From positions 62,001 through 126,000 of the forward strand of contig CAXTAO010000001.1 of assembly GCA_964242625.1 (NCBI GenBank): a stretch of 64,000 bases of DNA. Direction: 5' to 3'. The position numbers and the translations under genes were made by a program. The stretch is from JASLDZ01 sp964242625 (lineage in GTDB: Bacteria > Pseudomonadota > Alphaproteobacteria > Caulobacterales > Caulobacteraceae). Below are positions 26,470-34,817 of this stretch, one piece after another. How positions within the stretch are numbered: position 1 is the stretch's first letter; each line of letters opens with the position of its first letter. The notes below the pieces were generated by a model. It was not told the DNA's origin. It was given only the letters and a program-made list of their open reading frames with translations, and did not search any database.

Positions 26470-27252
26470 ATGGACGCCCGCGACGCCGCGCCCCCGCCCG
26501 CCCGTCCCACGCTCCGGCCGGTGTTCGGCGTGTCGCTGTCGCCCCTCACGCGCGGCGAGCTCGTGCGCGCGGTGCTTCAGCCCGCGCCGGCGGGAGGCGG
26601 CGCGCAGCTCATCGCCACGCTCAACCTCGACCACGTCGTGCATCTGCAGACCGACGGAGCCTTCCGCGACGCCTACGCCCGCACCTGGGCGGCCACCGCC
26701 GACGGCGCGCCCGTCTTCCTCTACGCGCGCCTGCGCGGGGCCGCACCGCCCGAGCGCGCGCCGGGCGCCGACCTCCTGGCCGAACTCGTCCAGGCGTGGG
26801 CGCCGGGACGGCATCGGCCCTTTTTCGTCTGCAGCCGCCCGGAGGTGGGGGAGGGCATGGCCGCCCGGCTCGCCGAACGCGGCTTCGCGCGCGAGGCGGT
26901 GGGCTGGGCCGTCCCGCCGTTCGGCTTCGAGGCCGACGCCCAAGCCTCGGCGGCGCTGGCGGGCGCGATCAGGGCGCACGGCGCGACGCACCTCGTGATG
27001 GGCGTGGGGGCGCCCAAGTCGGAGGTGTGGGTCGACCGCCGCGGCGCCGAGCTCGGCGACCTATGGGCCTTCGGCTTCGGCTCCGCCGCCGACTTCCTCA
27101 CCGGCGCCGCCCGCAGAGCCCCGCCCGCCTGGCGCCGCGCCGGCTTGGAATGGACCTGGCGCCTCCTCGCCGACCCCCGCCGGCTGGCGAAGCGCTACCT
27201 GTGGGACAGCTGGGCGGTCGTGCCCGCGGTGTGGCGGGATCTGAAGTCTTGA
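26470..27252 (+). CDS. WecG/TagA/CpsF family glycosyltransferase
   Basis: A 260-aa GT26 enzyme. Typical blocks: 'LIATLNLDHVVHLQTD', 'TADGAPVFLYARLRG', 'ERAPGADLLAEL', 'MGVGAPKSEVWVDR', 'FGFGSAADFLTGAARRAPPAWRRAGLEW' and the C-terminal 'RRLAKRYLW' that docks on the inner membrane. GT26 members transfer ManNAc(A) or similar onto lipid-linked sugars; Caulobacter HfsJ of holdfast synthesis is in this family, but no other hfs gene is nearby. ATG start with GGAGG just upstream. Confidence 0.9.
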   Translation: MDARDAAPPPARPTLRPVFGVSLSPLTRGELVRAVLQPAPAGGGAQLIATLNLDHVVHLQTDGAFRDAYARTWAATADGAPVFLYARLRGAAPPERAPGADLLAELVQAWAPGRHRPFFVCSRPEVGEGMAARLAERGFAREAVGWAVPPFGFEADAQASAALAGAIRAHGATHLVMGVGAPKSEVWVDRRGAELGDLWAFGFGSAADFLTGAARRAPPAWRRAGLEWTWRLLADPRRLAKRYLWDSWAVVPAVWRDLKS

Positions 27253-27363
27253 ACCGACCGTGCAGAGCCTGGGCGCGGGGCGCTACTAACCGGACCGGCC
27301 CCATCGGAGCCTGTGACTGGCTCGCCGGAGGTCAAGCTGCCTTGCGCTGGCCCCCCGGCGCGC

Positions 27364-29064
27364 TCACCGCGGCGCCTTCGCCAGCCGCCAGACCGTGTTG
27401 GAGGCGTCGTCGCTGACGAGCACCGCGCCGTCGTGGGCGACGGCGACGCCGACGGGGCGGCCCCAGACGTGGTCGGCGTCGGCGACGAAGCCCGTCATCA
27501 CGTCCTCGTAGCCGCCCTCGGCGCGCCCGTCGGGTCGTACGGGCACGCGGATCAGCTTGTAGCCGGTGCGCAGCGCGCGGTTCCACGAGCCGTGCTCGGC
27601 GGCCAGGATCGAGCCGCGCCACTCGGGGAACATGTCGCCGGTGTAGAAGGTCATCTGCAGCGAGGCCGAGTGCGGCTGCAGGAGCACGTCGGGGACGATC
27701 GCCTTGCCCCGCAGGTCCGGCCGGGCGCCCTTGAGGCGCGGGTCCTCGTGGTCGCCCATGAACCACCACGGCCAGCCGTAGTAGCCGCCCTCTCGCACGG
27801 AGGTGATGTAGTCGGGCACGAGGTTGTCGCCCAGGCCGTCGCGCTCGTTGGTCGAGCACCACACCGTCCCGCGCCCGGGCTGGACCGCTATGCCCACGCA
27901 GTTGCGGACGCCGGTGGCGAAAAGGCGCTCCTCTCTACCCTCGGGCGTGAAGACGAGCACGTCGGCGCGGTTCTCCTCCGGTCCCCACGTCACGCCGGGA
28001 ACCCCCGCGCGCCGGTCCAGCGCTTGAGCTTCGGCCAGCGGCCGGTCGGGCATCTCCTCCGCCACGTTGGAGGCCGAGCCCACCGACACGTACATGCGCC
28101 GGCCGTCCGGCGAGAAGGCGAGGTCGCGCGTGTGGTGGCCGCCGTCCTCCGGAGATATCCGGGGCACGACGACCTCCGGCGCGGCGCGCGCGCGCAGGTC
28201 GCCCGACCGGTAGGGGAAGCGGACCACGCGGTTGAGCTCGGCCACGTACACCCAGCGCGGGTCGGCGGCGGGGAACAGCGCGATCCCGAACGGCGCATCG
28301 AGCCCGCCGGCGAACCGGACGGCGGGGGCGGAGGTAGCCGCGCCGTCCGCCGCGCGCAGCACGCTGATGCGCCCCGCCGAGCTCTCGGCCACGAACACGT
28401 CGCCGTTGGGAGCGACGGCCAGCCGGCGCGGGCCCTTTAGGTCGGTGGCGAAGGCGGTGGCGACGGCGCCGGCGGGAACCTGCGGCAGGCGCCCCGCCGA
28501 CCGCGCGCCGTGGCTCGGCCCGTTCTGCGCCGAGGCGGTCGCGAAAGGGGCGGGGAGGTCGGCAGGGGTGATCCGGTGGCGGCGGCCCGGCCGGTCCAGC
28601 GTCCAGTCGCCGAACACGACGACCTCGCCCTCGCGCTTGGCCGTCGCGCCCCGCGGCGGCGGAGCGCCGGGATGGGCGGCGGGCGCAGGGGCGCCGGTCA
28701 GCGTGTGCAGATAGGCGATGAGGTCACGTCGCTGGCCCGCGTCGCCCACCTTAGCGGGCATCAGCGTGCCCGGGACCGCCGCCTGCGGATCGGTGAGGTA
28801 GCGGTCGAGGTGCGCATCGTCCCACCGCCAGCCGGTGGCCTTGAGCGCGTCGGAGTAGCCGAAGCCCGGGAGGCTCGCCGCGCGCCGGCCCGCCACGCCG
28901 TGCAGGTTGGGGCCGACGCCCCCCTGGCCGGCGTGGCACACCCCGCACTGGCCGTTGAAGAGCGCCTCGCCCCGGTGCGGGTCGCCGCCGGGCGCGGCCG
29001 CGGCCAGGGCCGCGCCGGCGAGGAGCAGCGCCCCGCCGCCGGCGAGGAGGAGCGCGCGCCTCAC
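27364..29064 (-). CDS. Cytochrome c fused to sugar (sorbosone-type) dehydrogenase beta-propeller
   Basis: A 566-aa periplasmic protein. After a signal peptide ('RRALLLAGGGALLLAGAALAAA') comes a class I cytochrome c domain with heme motif CGVCH and a likely axial Met in 'GTLMPAKV'. From about residue 200 a PQQ-type glucose/sorbosone dehydrogenase propeller follows: 'PRRLAVAPNGDVFVAES', 'TRDLAFSPDGRRMYVSVGS', 'GVRNCVGIAV', 'EHGSWNR', 'GRPVGVAVAHDGAVLVSDD'. Oxidises a sugar or alcohol and passes electrons to the respiratory chain. GTG start at 29064 overlaps the VWA gene stop by 4 bp; the long open frame upstream of it is a shadow of that gene. Confidence 0.88.
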   Translation of the reverse strand: MRRALLLAGGGALLLAGAALAAAAPGGDPHRGEALFNGQCGVCHAGQGGVGPNLHGVAGRRAASLPGFGYSDALKATGWRWDDAHLDRYLTDPQAAVPGTLMPAKVGDAGQRRDLIAYLHTLTGAPAPAAHPGAPPPRGATAKREGEVVVFGDWTLDRPGRRHRITPADLPAPFATASAQNGPSHGARSAGRLPQVPAGAVATAFATDLKGPRRLAVAPNGDVFVAESSAGRISVLRAADGAATSAPAVRFAGGLDAPFGIALFPAADPRWVYVAELNRVVRFPYRSGDLRARAAPEVVVPRISPEDGGHHTRDLAFSPDGRRMYVSVGSASNVAEEMPDRPLAEAQALDRRAGVPGVTWGPEENRADVLVFTPEGREERLFATGVRNCVGIAVQPGRGTVWCSTNERDGLGDNLVPDYITSVREGGYYGWPWWFMGDHEDPRLKGARPDLRGKAIVPDVLLQPHSASLQMTFYTGDMFPEWRGSILAAEHGSWNRALRTGYKLIRVPVRPDGRAEGGYEDVMTGFVADADHVWGRPVGVAVAHDGAVLVSDDASNTVWRLAKAPR

Positions 29065-30239
29065 CGCTGCAGCTCCCGCGTGGCGCGGTCCAGGCCGTCG
29101 AGGGTCAGGGGATACATGCGGTCGTCCACGAACTGGCGCATCGCCTGGGCGGAGGCGGTGTGAGGCCAGTAACGCTCGGGCGTGGGGTTCAGCCACACGA
29201 GGTGGGGAAAAGCGTCCGCCACCCGCCGCATCCACACAGCACCCGGCTCGGCGTTCCAGTGCTCGACCGATCCGCCGGCGTGGGTGATCTCGTAGGGGCC
29301 CATGGTGGCGTCGCCCACGAACACGACCTTGTAGTCGCGCCCAAAGGTGTGGAGCACCTCCGTCGTGGCGGTGCTCTCGGCGGCGCGTCGCCGGTTGTCC
29401 TTCCACACGGTCTCGTAGAGGCAGTTGTGGAAGTAGAAGAACTCCAGGTGCTTGAACTCCGCACGCGCGGCCGAGAACAGCTCCTCGCAGAGCCGGACAT
29501 AGCCGTCCATCGAGCCGCCAATGTCGAAGAAGAGGAGGAGCTTCACCGCATTGCGCCGCTCGGGCCGCATCTGCACGTCGAGGAAGCCCTGACGCGCGGT
29601 GCCGGCGATCGTGCCCTCGAGGTCGAGCTCGTCCGCCGCGCCCGTGCGGGCGAAGCGGCGCAGCCTGCGCAGGGCGACCTTGATGTTGCGCGTGCCGAGC
29701 TCGACCCCGTCGTCGAGGTTGCGATAGGCGCGCTGTTCCCAGACCTTGACGGCGCGGCCCTGGCCGGGGGCGGAGCCGCCGCCGATGCGCACGCCCTCGG
29801 GGTTGTAGCCGCCGTGGCCGAACGGGCTCGTCCCGCCCGTGCCGATCCACTTGGAGCCGCCCTGGTGCCGGTCGGTCTGCTCGGCCAGCCGCTCGCGCAG
29901 CGTCTCCATGAGCTTGTCGAGCCCGCCGAGCGCCTCGACCTCGGCCTTCTCCTCGGCGGTGAAGAGCCGCTCGGCGAGAGACCTCAGCCAGTCGTCGGGA
30001 ATGTCGGCGGCGAGCGCTGCGTCCACCCGCTCCACGCCGCGGAACACCTGGGCGAACACCTGGTCGAAGCGGTCGAGGTGGCGCTCGTCCTTCACAAGGC
30101 TCGCGCGCGCCAGCACGTAGAGCTCGTCGATCGAGGCGTCGATCACCTCCGCCTCCAGCGCCCCCACGAACTGCAGGTGCTCGCGCAGGGAGACGGGCAG
30201 CTTCGCCGCCCGCAATTCGGTGAACAGGCGCAGGAACAT
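29061..30239 (-). CDS. CoxE-like VWA domain protein
   Basis: A 392-aa cytoplasmic protein of the CoxE/DUF58-related VWA family. The C-terminal half is a von Willebrand A domain with a MIDAS-like 'DIGGSM' (first Ser of DxSxS replaced by Gly). The N-terminal half is helical ('PVSLREHLQFVGALE'). CoxE proteins normally work with a MoxR/CoxD AAA+ ATPase in metallo-enzyme maturation; no such ATPase is in this window. It overlaps the downstream cytochrome-dehydrogenase by 4 bp and shares one base with the upstream toxin stop, so it is translated as part of one string of genes. Confidence 0.88.
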   Translation of the reverse strand: MFLRLFTELRAAKLPVSLREHLQFVGALEAEVIDASIDELYVLARASLVKDERHLDRFDQVFAQVFRGVERVDAALAADIPDDWLRSLAERLFTAEEKAEVEALGGLDKLMETLRERLAEQTDRHQGGSKWIGTGGTSPFGHGGYNPEGVRIGGGSAPGQGRAVKVWEQRAYRNLDDGVELGTRNIKVALRRLRRFARTGAADELDLEGTIAGTARQGFLDVQMRPERRNAVKLLLFFDIGGSMDGYVRLCEELFSAARAEFKHLEFFYFHNCLYETVWKDNRRRAAESTATTEVLHTFGRDYKVVFVGDATMGPYEITHAGGSVEHWNAEPGAVWMRRVADAFPHLVWLNPTPERYWPHTASAQAMRQFVDDRMYPLTLDGLDRATRELQR

Positions 30240-30535
30240 CAGTCGGGCCTGCGAGCGCCGTGGCGGATGCGCAGGATGACGACGGCGCCCTCCACCACCT
30301 CGTAGCGAATGAGATGGGGAGGAACCGTGGTGAGCTCACGCATCGCCTCGCCGATCGGGCGGCCGATGTGTGGGTTGAGGCGCAGGTTGCGGATCGCTTG
30401 TACTAGGCGCTCAGCGTGGCGCTCGCCGGAGATCGGCGCCCCCTGGGCGACAATGTAATCCCGGATCCTGTCCAGGTCGTCGAGGGCGCCGTCGGAAAAA
30501 CGCACGTCAAAGGTGCGGTCAGGGCGCGAGTTCAC
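30239..30535 (-). CDS. RelE/ParE-family toxin
   Basis: A 98-aa RelE/ParE-fold protein: 'VRFSDGALDDLDRIRDYI', 'LNPHIGRPI', 'IRYEVVEGAVVILRIRHGARRP' match the conserved strands, including the C-terminal Arg/His-rich strand. ParE members poison gyrase, RelE members cleave mRNA; the 'RIRHGARRP' ending is ParE-like. GTG start; 18 bp after its antitoxin. Its stop shares a base with the following VWA start, an unusually tight link to a metabolic gene. Confidence 0.88.
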   Translation of the reverse strand: MNSRPDRTFDVRFSDGALDDLDRIRDYIVAQGAPISGERHAERLVQAIRNLRLNPHIGRPIGEAMRELTTVPPHLIRYEVVEGAVVILRIRHGARRPD

Positions 30536-30553
30536 GGAAAACGATGCGTGCGA

Positions 30554-30730
30554 TCAGTCGCCGACCTTCGGGCGTGGCAGCTCTTCGGGCTGACCCCAGC
30601 TCTCCATCCAACGTTCGACCGCCTCCCACGAAACGTAACGACCCGCCGCGACCTCGTCGCGCGCTCGGCGCTCCAGGGTGAGATCATCGTCCGCCTCGGG
30701 CTCGGGGCTGGGGAGGATGGGTCGGTTCAT
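30554..30730 (-). CDS. Small ParD/CopG-like antitoxin
   Basis: A 58-aa acidic protein; the C-terminal 'RARDEVAAGRYVSWEAVERWMESWG' with Pro/Glu-rich tail is a familiar toxin-binding pattern of antitoxins partnered with ParE/RelE toxins. ATG 30730 is chosen; TTG at 30760 adds ten residues that abut ruvX. The DNA-binding part is very short. It would neutralise the toxin encoded immediately downstream and probably autoregulate the pair. Confidence 0.8.
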   Translation of the reverse strand: MNRPILPSPEPEADDDLTLERRARDEVAAGRYVSWEAVERWMESWGQPEELPRPKVGD

Positions 30731-30763
30731 CGCGCGCACACCTACCACGGGCGTCGTCAATCT

Positions 30764-31243
30764 TCACGCCCCGCCCGCGCTGCGCAGCCGGTCGAGCGCG
30801 CCTTGGAGGATGTAGGCGGCCGCGGCGCGGTCCACGACCTCCGCCCGTTTGGCGCGGGAGAGGTCGGCCTCGTCGATCAGCATGCGGTTTACCGCGGCGG
30901 TGGACAGCCGCTCGTCCCAGAAGGCGATCGGGAGCTCCGGCCGCAGCCGCCCGAGGTTGCGGGCGAAGGCGCGGGTCGATTGGCAGCGCGGCCCTTCCGT
31001 GCCGTCCATGTTGACGGGGAGGCCCGCCACCAACGCCTGCGCGCCGCGCTCGGCCATGAGCGCGAAGAGTTCGGCGGCCTCCACGGTGAACTTGGAGCGG
31101 CGGATCAGCTTCAGGGGGCTGGCGATCAGCCGGGTCAGGTCGCTCACCGCCACGCCGATGGTGCGCTCGCCGAGGTCGAGCCCCAGGAGCGGCGTGCGCG
31201 GCGGCGTGGCGGCGGGCAATTCGAGGAGGTCGACGACAGGCAT
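30764..31243 (-). CDS. ruvX: Putative pre-16S rRNA nuclease RuvX (YqgF)
   Basis: A 159-aa RNase H-like fold nuclease. Family motifs: 'LLGLDLGERTIGVAVSD' (first catalytic Asp), 'LVAGLPVNMDGTEGP', 'FWDERLSTAAVNRML' and the C-terminal 'DRAAAAYILQGALD'. Processes the 5' end of 16S rRNA. It is the first gene of the minus-strand run and diverges from gatC by 98 bp, a common alphaproteobacterial arrangement. The antitoxin gene begins about 30 bp after its stop. Confidence 0.94.
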   Translation of the reverse strand: MPVVDLLELPAATPPRTPLLGLDLGERTIGVAVSDLTRLIASPLKLIRRSKFTVEAAELFALMAERGAQALVAGLPVNMDGTEGPRCQSTRAFARNLGRLRPELPIAFWDERLSTAAVNRMLIDEADLSRAKRAEVVDRAAAAYILQGALDRLRSAGGA

Positions 31244-31285
31244 GGGCGGTCCGGCTTAGCGCGGCGGCCGCGCCGCGTCGCGCGC

Positions 31286-31312
31286 TTGCCGCTCCCGGAC
31301 GCGGCGGCTAAG
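31286..31312 (+). promoter_or_regulatory. Candidate housekeeping promoter for gatC
   Basis: TTGCCG (31286-31291) and GCTAAG (31307-31312) are 15 bases apart and resemble the Caulobacter sigma-73 elements (TTGACG, GCTANA). GCTAAG lies 30 bp before the gatC ATG. Spacing is one base longer than usual. Confidence 0.4.
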
Positions 31313-31341
31313 CCCGGGCGCTCTGGACGGAGGCTCCCCCC

Positions 31342-31629
31342 ATGGCCATCGACGCCGACACCGTGCGCCGCGTCGCGCGGCTCGCGCGCATCGCCGAGCC
31401 GGAGGACCGGCTCGAGCCGCTCGCCGCCGAACTCTCGGGCATCCTCGCCTGGATCGAGCAGCTGAACGAGGTGGACGTGGAGGGCGTGGCGCCCATGGCC
31501 TCCACGGAGGCGGTGAGCCTGCCCATGCGCGAGGACGTGGTGGCCGATGGCGGCGACGCCCAGCGCGTGCTCGCCAATGCGCCCAAATCGGCGCGCGGCT
31601 TCTTCGTTGTGCCGAAGGTGGTCGAGTGA
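31342..31629 (+). CDS. gatC: Asp/Glu-tRNA amidotransferase subunit C
   Basis: A 95-aa GatC that stabilises GatA in the GatCAB complex, which converts misacylated Glu-tRNA(Gln)/Asp-tRNA(Asn). Visible: 'VRRVARLARI', 'LSGILAWIEQLNEVDVEGV' and the C-terminal 'ANAPKSARGFFVVPKVVE'. ATG follows GGAGG. Its stop overlaps a carboxylesterase start (TGATG) rather than gatA. Confidence 0.95.
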   Translation: MAIDADTVRRVARLARIAEPEDRLEPLAAELSGILAWIEQLNEVDVEGVAPMASTEAVSLPMREDVVADGGDAQRVLANAPKSARGFFVVPKVVE

Positions 31630-33176
31630 TGCGTCGCGCGCTCCTCGCCGTCGCGGGCGCCGCGGCGATCGCGGGAAGCGCTCGCGCCGCCGCGCCCGAT
31701 GCGCCGCTGCGGGTCGATGGCGGCCTCCTCGCGCCGGCGGCGGTCGACGGCGCGGGCGTGCGCGTGTTCAAGGGCGTGCCCTACGCCGCCGCGCCGGTGG
31801 GCCCCTTGCGCTGGCGCGCGCCGGAGCCGGTGGAGGCGTGGTCGGGGGTGCGCCGTTCCGATCGTTTCGGCGCGAGCTGCATGCAGCCGCGGCCGTTCCA
31901 CGACATCGATCCTTACGCACCCGGCATGGGCGAGGATTGCCTGTTCCTCAACGTGTGGACGCCCGCGCGCGCCGGCGGCGAGCGCCTGCCCGTGATGGTG
32001 TGGATCCACGGCGGCGGCTTCGTCGCGGGCTCGGGCTCGGAGCCCCGGCACGATGGGGTGGCGCTGGCGAAGAAGGGCGTGGTGGTGGTCACGCTCAACT
32101 ACCGCCTCGGCGTGTTCGGCTTCCTGGCGCACCCTGAACTCTCGCGCGAGACGGGCTGGGGCGGCTCGGGCGACTGGGGGCTGATGGACCAGGTCGCGGC
32201 ACTGCAGTGGGTCCGCCGCAACATCGCGGCCTTCGGCGGCGATCCGGCCAAGGTGACGATCTTCGGCGAGTCGGCGGGTTCCTGGTCGGTCAGCGCCATG
32301 ACGGCCTCGCCCCTCGCGCGCGGCCTCTTCCGCGGCGCCATCGGCGAGAGCGGGGCGGTGTTCCCCTCGCGCCGCGGCGCCGCCATGCTTTCGGAGGCTG
32401 AGGCGGGGGGGACTGCGCTCGCAGCCAGCCTGCACGCCGACACGCTGGCGGACCTGCGCCACGCCTCGCCCGGCGACCTCCTGGAAGCGCATGGCGACTG
32501 GCGCGCCGACGTCGACGGCCACGTCCTGCCGCAAGCCCCCGAGCGCATCTTCGCCGAAGGGCGGCAGAACGCCGTGCCGATGATCGCCGGCTACAACTCC
32601 GACGAGGGCGGCGCCTTCGCCGGCGGCGTGCTGGCGGGCGCCACGCTCGACCAGGCGCTGCGCGACCAGTTCGGTGCGCGGGCGGCGACGGTGCGCGCGG
32701 CCTACCCGGCGAACACGGAAGAAGCCAAGCGGCTCTACGGCGGCGACGCGGTGATCGCTTACCCCACCTGGGCGTGGGCGCAGGCCATGCGTGAGACCGG
32801 CGGCGGCGCGAGGACCTGGCTCTACTTCTTCGATCGCAAGCCCGGCGCGCTCCCGGGCGTGCGAAACCGCACGAGCCATGCGGACGACATCGTCTACGCC
32901 TTCGGCCACCCCGACGTTCGGCCGGACGTCGCCATGACCGACACCGACCGGGCGATCGCCGACGCGCTGAGCGACTACTGGGTCGCCTTCGCCAAGACGG
33001 GCGATCCCGCCGCCGCCGGCCGGCCCGCCTGGCCGGCCTACGATCCCGCACGCGGGGCCGCCGCGCGCATGCGCTTCGGCGACGCCCCCGCGGTCGAGCC
33101 TGACGGCGACCTCGCGCGCTACCGCGTGCTCGACCCGATCTGGCGCGGCGCCGCGGTCGGCGGGTCTGCGCGCTAG
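31629..33176 (+). CDS. Secreted type B carboxylesterase
   Basis: A 515-aa alpha/beta hydrolase. Signal peptide 'MRRALLAVAGAAAIAGSARA'; nucleophile S215 in GESAGS; oxyanion 'HGGGF'; acidic Glu in 'YNSDEGGAF'; His in 'SHADDIVYAFG'. 'EDCLFLNVWTP' and 'FKGVPYAAAPVGPLRWR' are the type B signatures. Cleaves carboxylic esters outside the cytoplasm. It sits between gatC and gatA, coupled to gatC by TGATG, with gatA 41 bp after: an odd insertion into a translation operon. Confidence 0.92.
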   Translation: MRRALLAVAGAAAIAGSARAAAPDAPLRVDGGLLAPAAVDGAGVRVFKGVPYAAAPVGPLRWRAPEPVEAWSGVRRSDRFGASCMQPRPFHDIDPYAPGMGEDCLFLNVWTPARAGGERLPVMVWIHGGGFVAGSGSEPRHDGVALAKKGVVVVTLNYRLGVFGFLAHPELSRETGWGGSGDWGLMDQVAALQWVRRNIAAFGGDPAKVTIFGESAGSWSVSAMTASPLARGLFRGAIGESGAVFPSRRGAAMLSEAEAGGTALAASLHADTLADLRHASPGDLLEAHGDWRADVDGHVLPQAPERIFAEGRQNAVPMIAGYNSDEGGAFAGGVLAGATLDQALRDQFGARAATVRAAYPANTEEAKRLYGGDAVIAYPTWAWAQAMRETGGGARTWLYFFDRKPGALPGVRNRTSHADDIVYAFGHPDVRPDVAMTDTDRAIADALSDYWVAFAKTGDPAAAGRPAWPAYDPARGAAARMRFGDAPAVEPDGDLARYRVLDPIWRGAAVGGSAR

Positions 33177-33217
33177 GCCTTCCGCGTCGCGCACGCTTGA
33201 CGGTAAGGGAGCGGCCC

Positions 33218-34702
33218 ATGCCGACCGCCGACCTCACCGCCCTGACGCTCTCCGCCGCGCTCGACGGCCTGGGGCGGCGCGCCTTCTCCTCGGAAGAGAT
33301 CACCCGGGCGCACCTCGACGCGATCGAGGCCGCGAACCCGTCGCTCAACGCTTACCTCGTCACCACCGCCGACCGCGCGCTCGAAATGGCGCGCGCCAGC
33401 GACGCCCGCCGCGCCGGGGGGGAGGCGGGGCCGCTCGAGGGCACGCCCATCGGCGTCAAGGACCTGTTCTGCACCGAGGGCGTCGCCACCACCGCGGGCT
33501 CGCGCATGCTGGAGGGCTTCACGCCCCCCTACGAGTCGACCGTCACCGCCAACCTGTGGCGCGACGGGGCGGTAATGCTCGGCAAGCTCAACATGGACGA
33601 GTTCGCCATGGGCTCGTCCAACGAGACCTCCGCCTACGGGCCGGTCGTCAACCCGTGGAAGGCCGCGGGTGGCGGCAATGCGGCGCTGACGCCGGGCGGA
33701 TCCTCGGGCGGCTCGGCGGCGGCGGTCGCGGCGGACCTGTGTCTGGCGGCGACGGCGTCCGACACCGGCGGCTCCATCCGCCAGCCCGCCGCCTTCACGG
33801 GAACCGTGGGAATCAAGCCGACCTACGGCCGCTGCTCGCGCTTCGGCATGGTGGCGTTCGCCTCCTCGCTGGACCAGGCGGGGCCGCTCGCCAAGTCGGT
33901 GGAGGACGCGGCGATCATGCTGCGCTCCATGTGCGGCCACGACCCGCGCGACTCGACCTCGCTGGACGCGCCCACGCCCGACTTCGCCTCAGCGCTCGGG
34001 CGCTCGGTAAAGGGACTGCGTATCGGCGTGCCCAAGGAGTACCGGCTGGACGCCATGCCCGCCGAGATCGCCCGGCTGTGGGACGAGGGCGCGGCCTGGC
34101 TGCGCGAGGCGGGCTGCGAGATCCGCGAGGTGTCGCTGCCGCACACGAAATACGCCCTGCCGGCCTACTACATCATCGCCCCGGCCGAGGCCTCGTCCAA
34201 CCTCGCGCGCTACGACGGCCTGCGCTTCGGCCACCGGGCGGAGGGGGCCTCGCTGATCGAGGTGTACGAGCGCTCGCGCGCCGAGGGGTTCGGCGCGGAG
34301 GTGAAGCGCCGCATACTGATCGGCACCTATGTGCTCTCGGCCGGGTACTATGATGCGTACTACCTGCGCGCGCAGAAGGTGCGGCGGCGCATCGCCGACG
34401 ATTTCACCGCGGCGTGGGAGGAGGTCGACGCGCTCCTGACCCCCACCGCCCCCTCGGCCGCCTTCGCGCTGGGCGACCGGGTGAGCGACCCCGTCGCCAT
34501 GTACCTGAACGACGTCTTCACCGTGACCACCAACCTCGCAGGCCTGCCGGGGCTGTCGCTGCCGGCCGGGCTCTCGGCGGAGGGGCTGCCGCTCGGCCTC
34601 CAGTTGATCGGCCGCCACCTGGACGAGGAGACGCTGTTCGCGCTCGGCGCGGTGATGGAGCGCGCCGCGCCGCCGCGCGCGAAGCCGCCACGCTGGTGGT
34701 GA
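33218..34702 (+). CDS. gatA: Asp/Glu-tRNA amidotransferase subunit A
   Basis: A 494-aa amidase-signature enzyme, the glutaminase of GatCAB. Catalytic Lys in 'GVKDLF', cis-Ser in 'GGSSGGSAA', nucleophile Ser in 'DTGGSIRQPA', plus 'GIKPTYGRCSRFGMVAFASSLDQ'. The C-terminus 'AKPPRWW' is normal. ATG 33218 follows AAGGGAG; an upstream TTG at 33197 is unlikely. gatB is 2.2 kb further on, beyond a non-coding accessory stretch. Confidence 0.96.
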   Translation: MPTADLTALTLSAALDGLGRRAFSSEEITRAHLDAIEAANPSLNAYLVTTADRALEMARASDARRAGGEAGPLEGTPIGVKDLFCTEGVATTAGSRMLEGFTPPYESTVTANLWRDGAVMLGKLNMDEFAMGSSNETSAYGPVVNPWKAAGGGNAALTPGGSSGGSAAAVAADLCLAATASDTGGSIRQPAAFTGTVGIKPTYGRCSRFGMVAFASSLDQAGPLAKSVEDAAIMLRSMCGHDPRDSTSLDAPTPDFASALGRSVKGLRIGVPKEYRLDAMPAEIARLWDEGAAWLREAGCEIREVSLPHTKYALPAYYIIAPAEASSNLARYDGLRFGHRAEGASLIEVYERSRAEGFGAEVKRRILIGTYVLSAGYYDAYYLRAQKVRRRIADDFTAAWEEVDALLTPTAPSAAFALGDRVSDPVAMYLNDVFTVTTNLAGLPGLSLPAGLSAEGLPLGLQLIGRHLDEETLFALGAVMERAAPPRAKPPRWW

Positions 34703-34817
34703 GGGTGCGGCGCCTGAAGTTCCGATCACCTCCGCGAGGGCGGGGGTCCAGACTATCCACGGGGGTGCGGCTTGAGAGTTTCCGGTGTTTCGTTCTGTGA
34801 GTGCGGAGGGGGCCGCC
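34703..34817. other. Non-coding spacer between gatA and the inverted-repeat element
   Basis: No credible gene. Contains AT-flecked sequence 'GTTTCCGGTGTTTCGTTCTG' close to the repeat. Short reading frames here have the composition of non-coding DNA. Confidence 0.5.

Noticed and set aside
29065..30339. Upstream extension of the cytochrome c-dehydrogenase frame
   Set aside because: It runs through the VWA gene in another phase with Arg-rich nonsense; the real start is GTG 29064 before the signal peptide.
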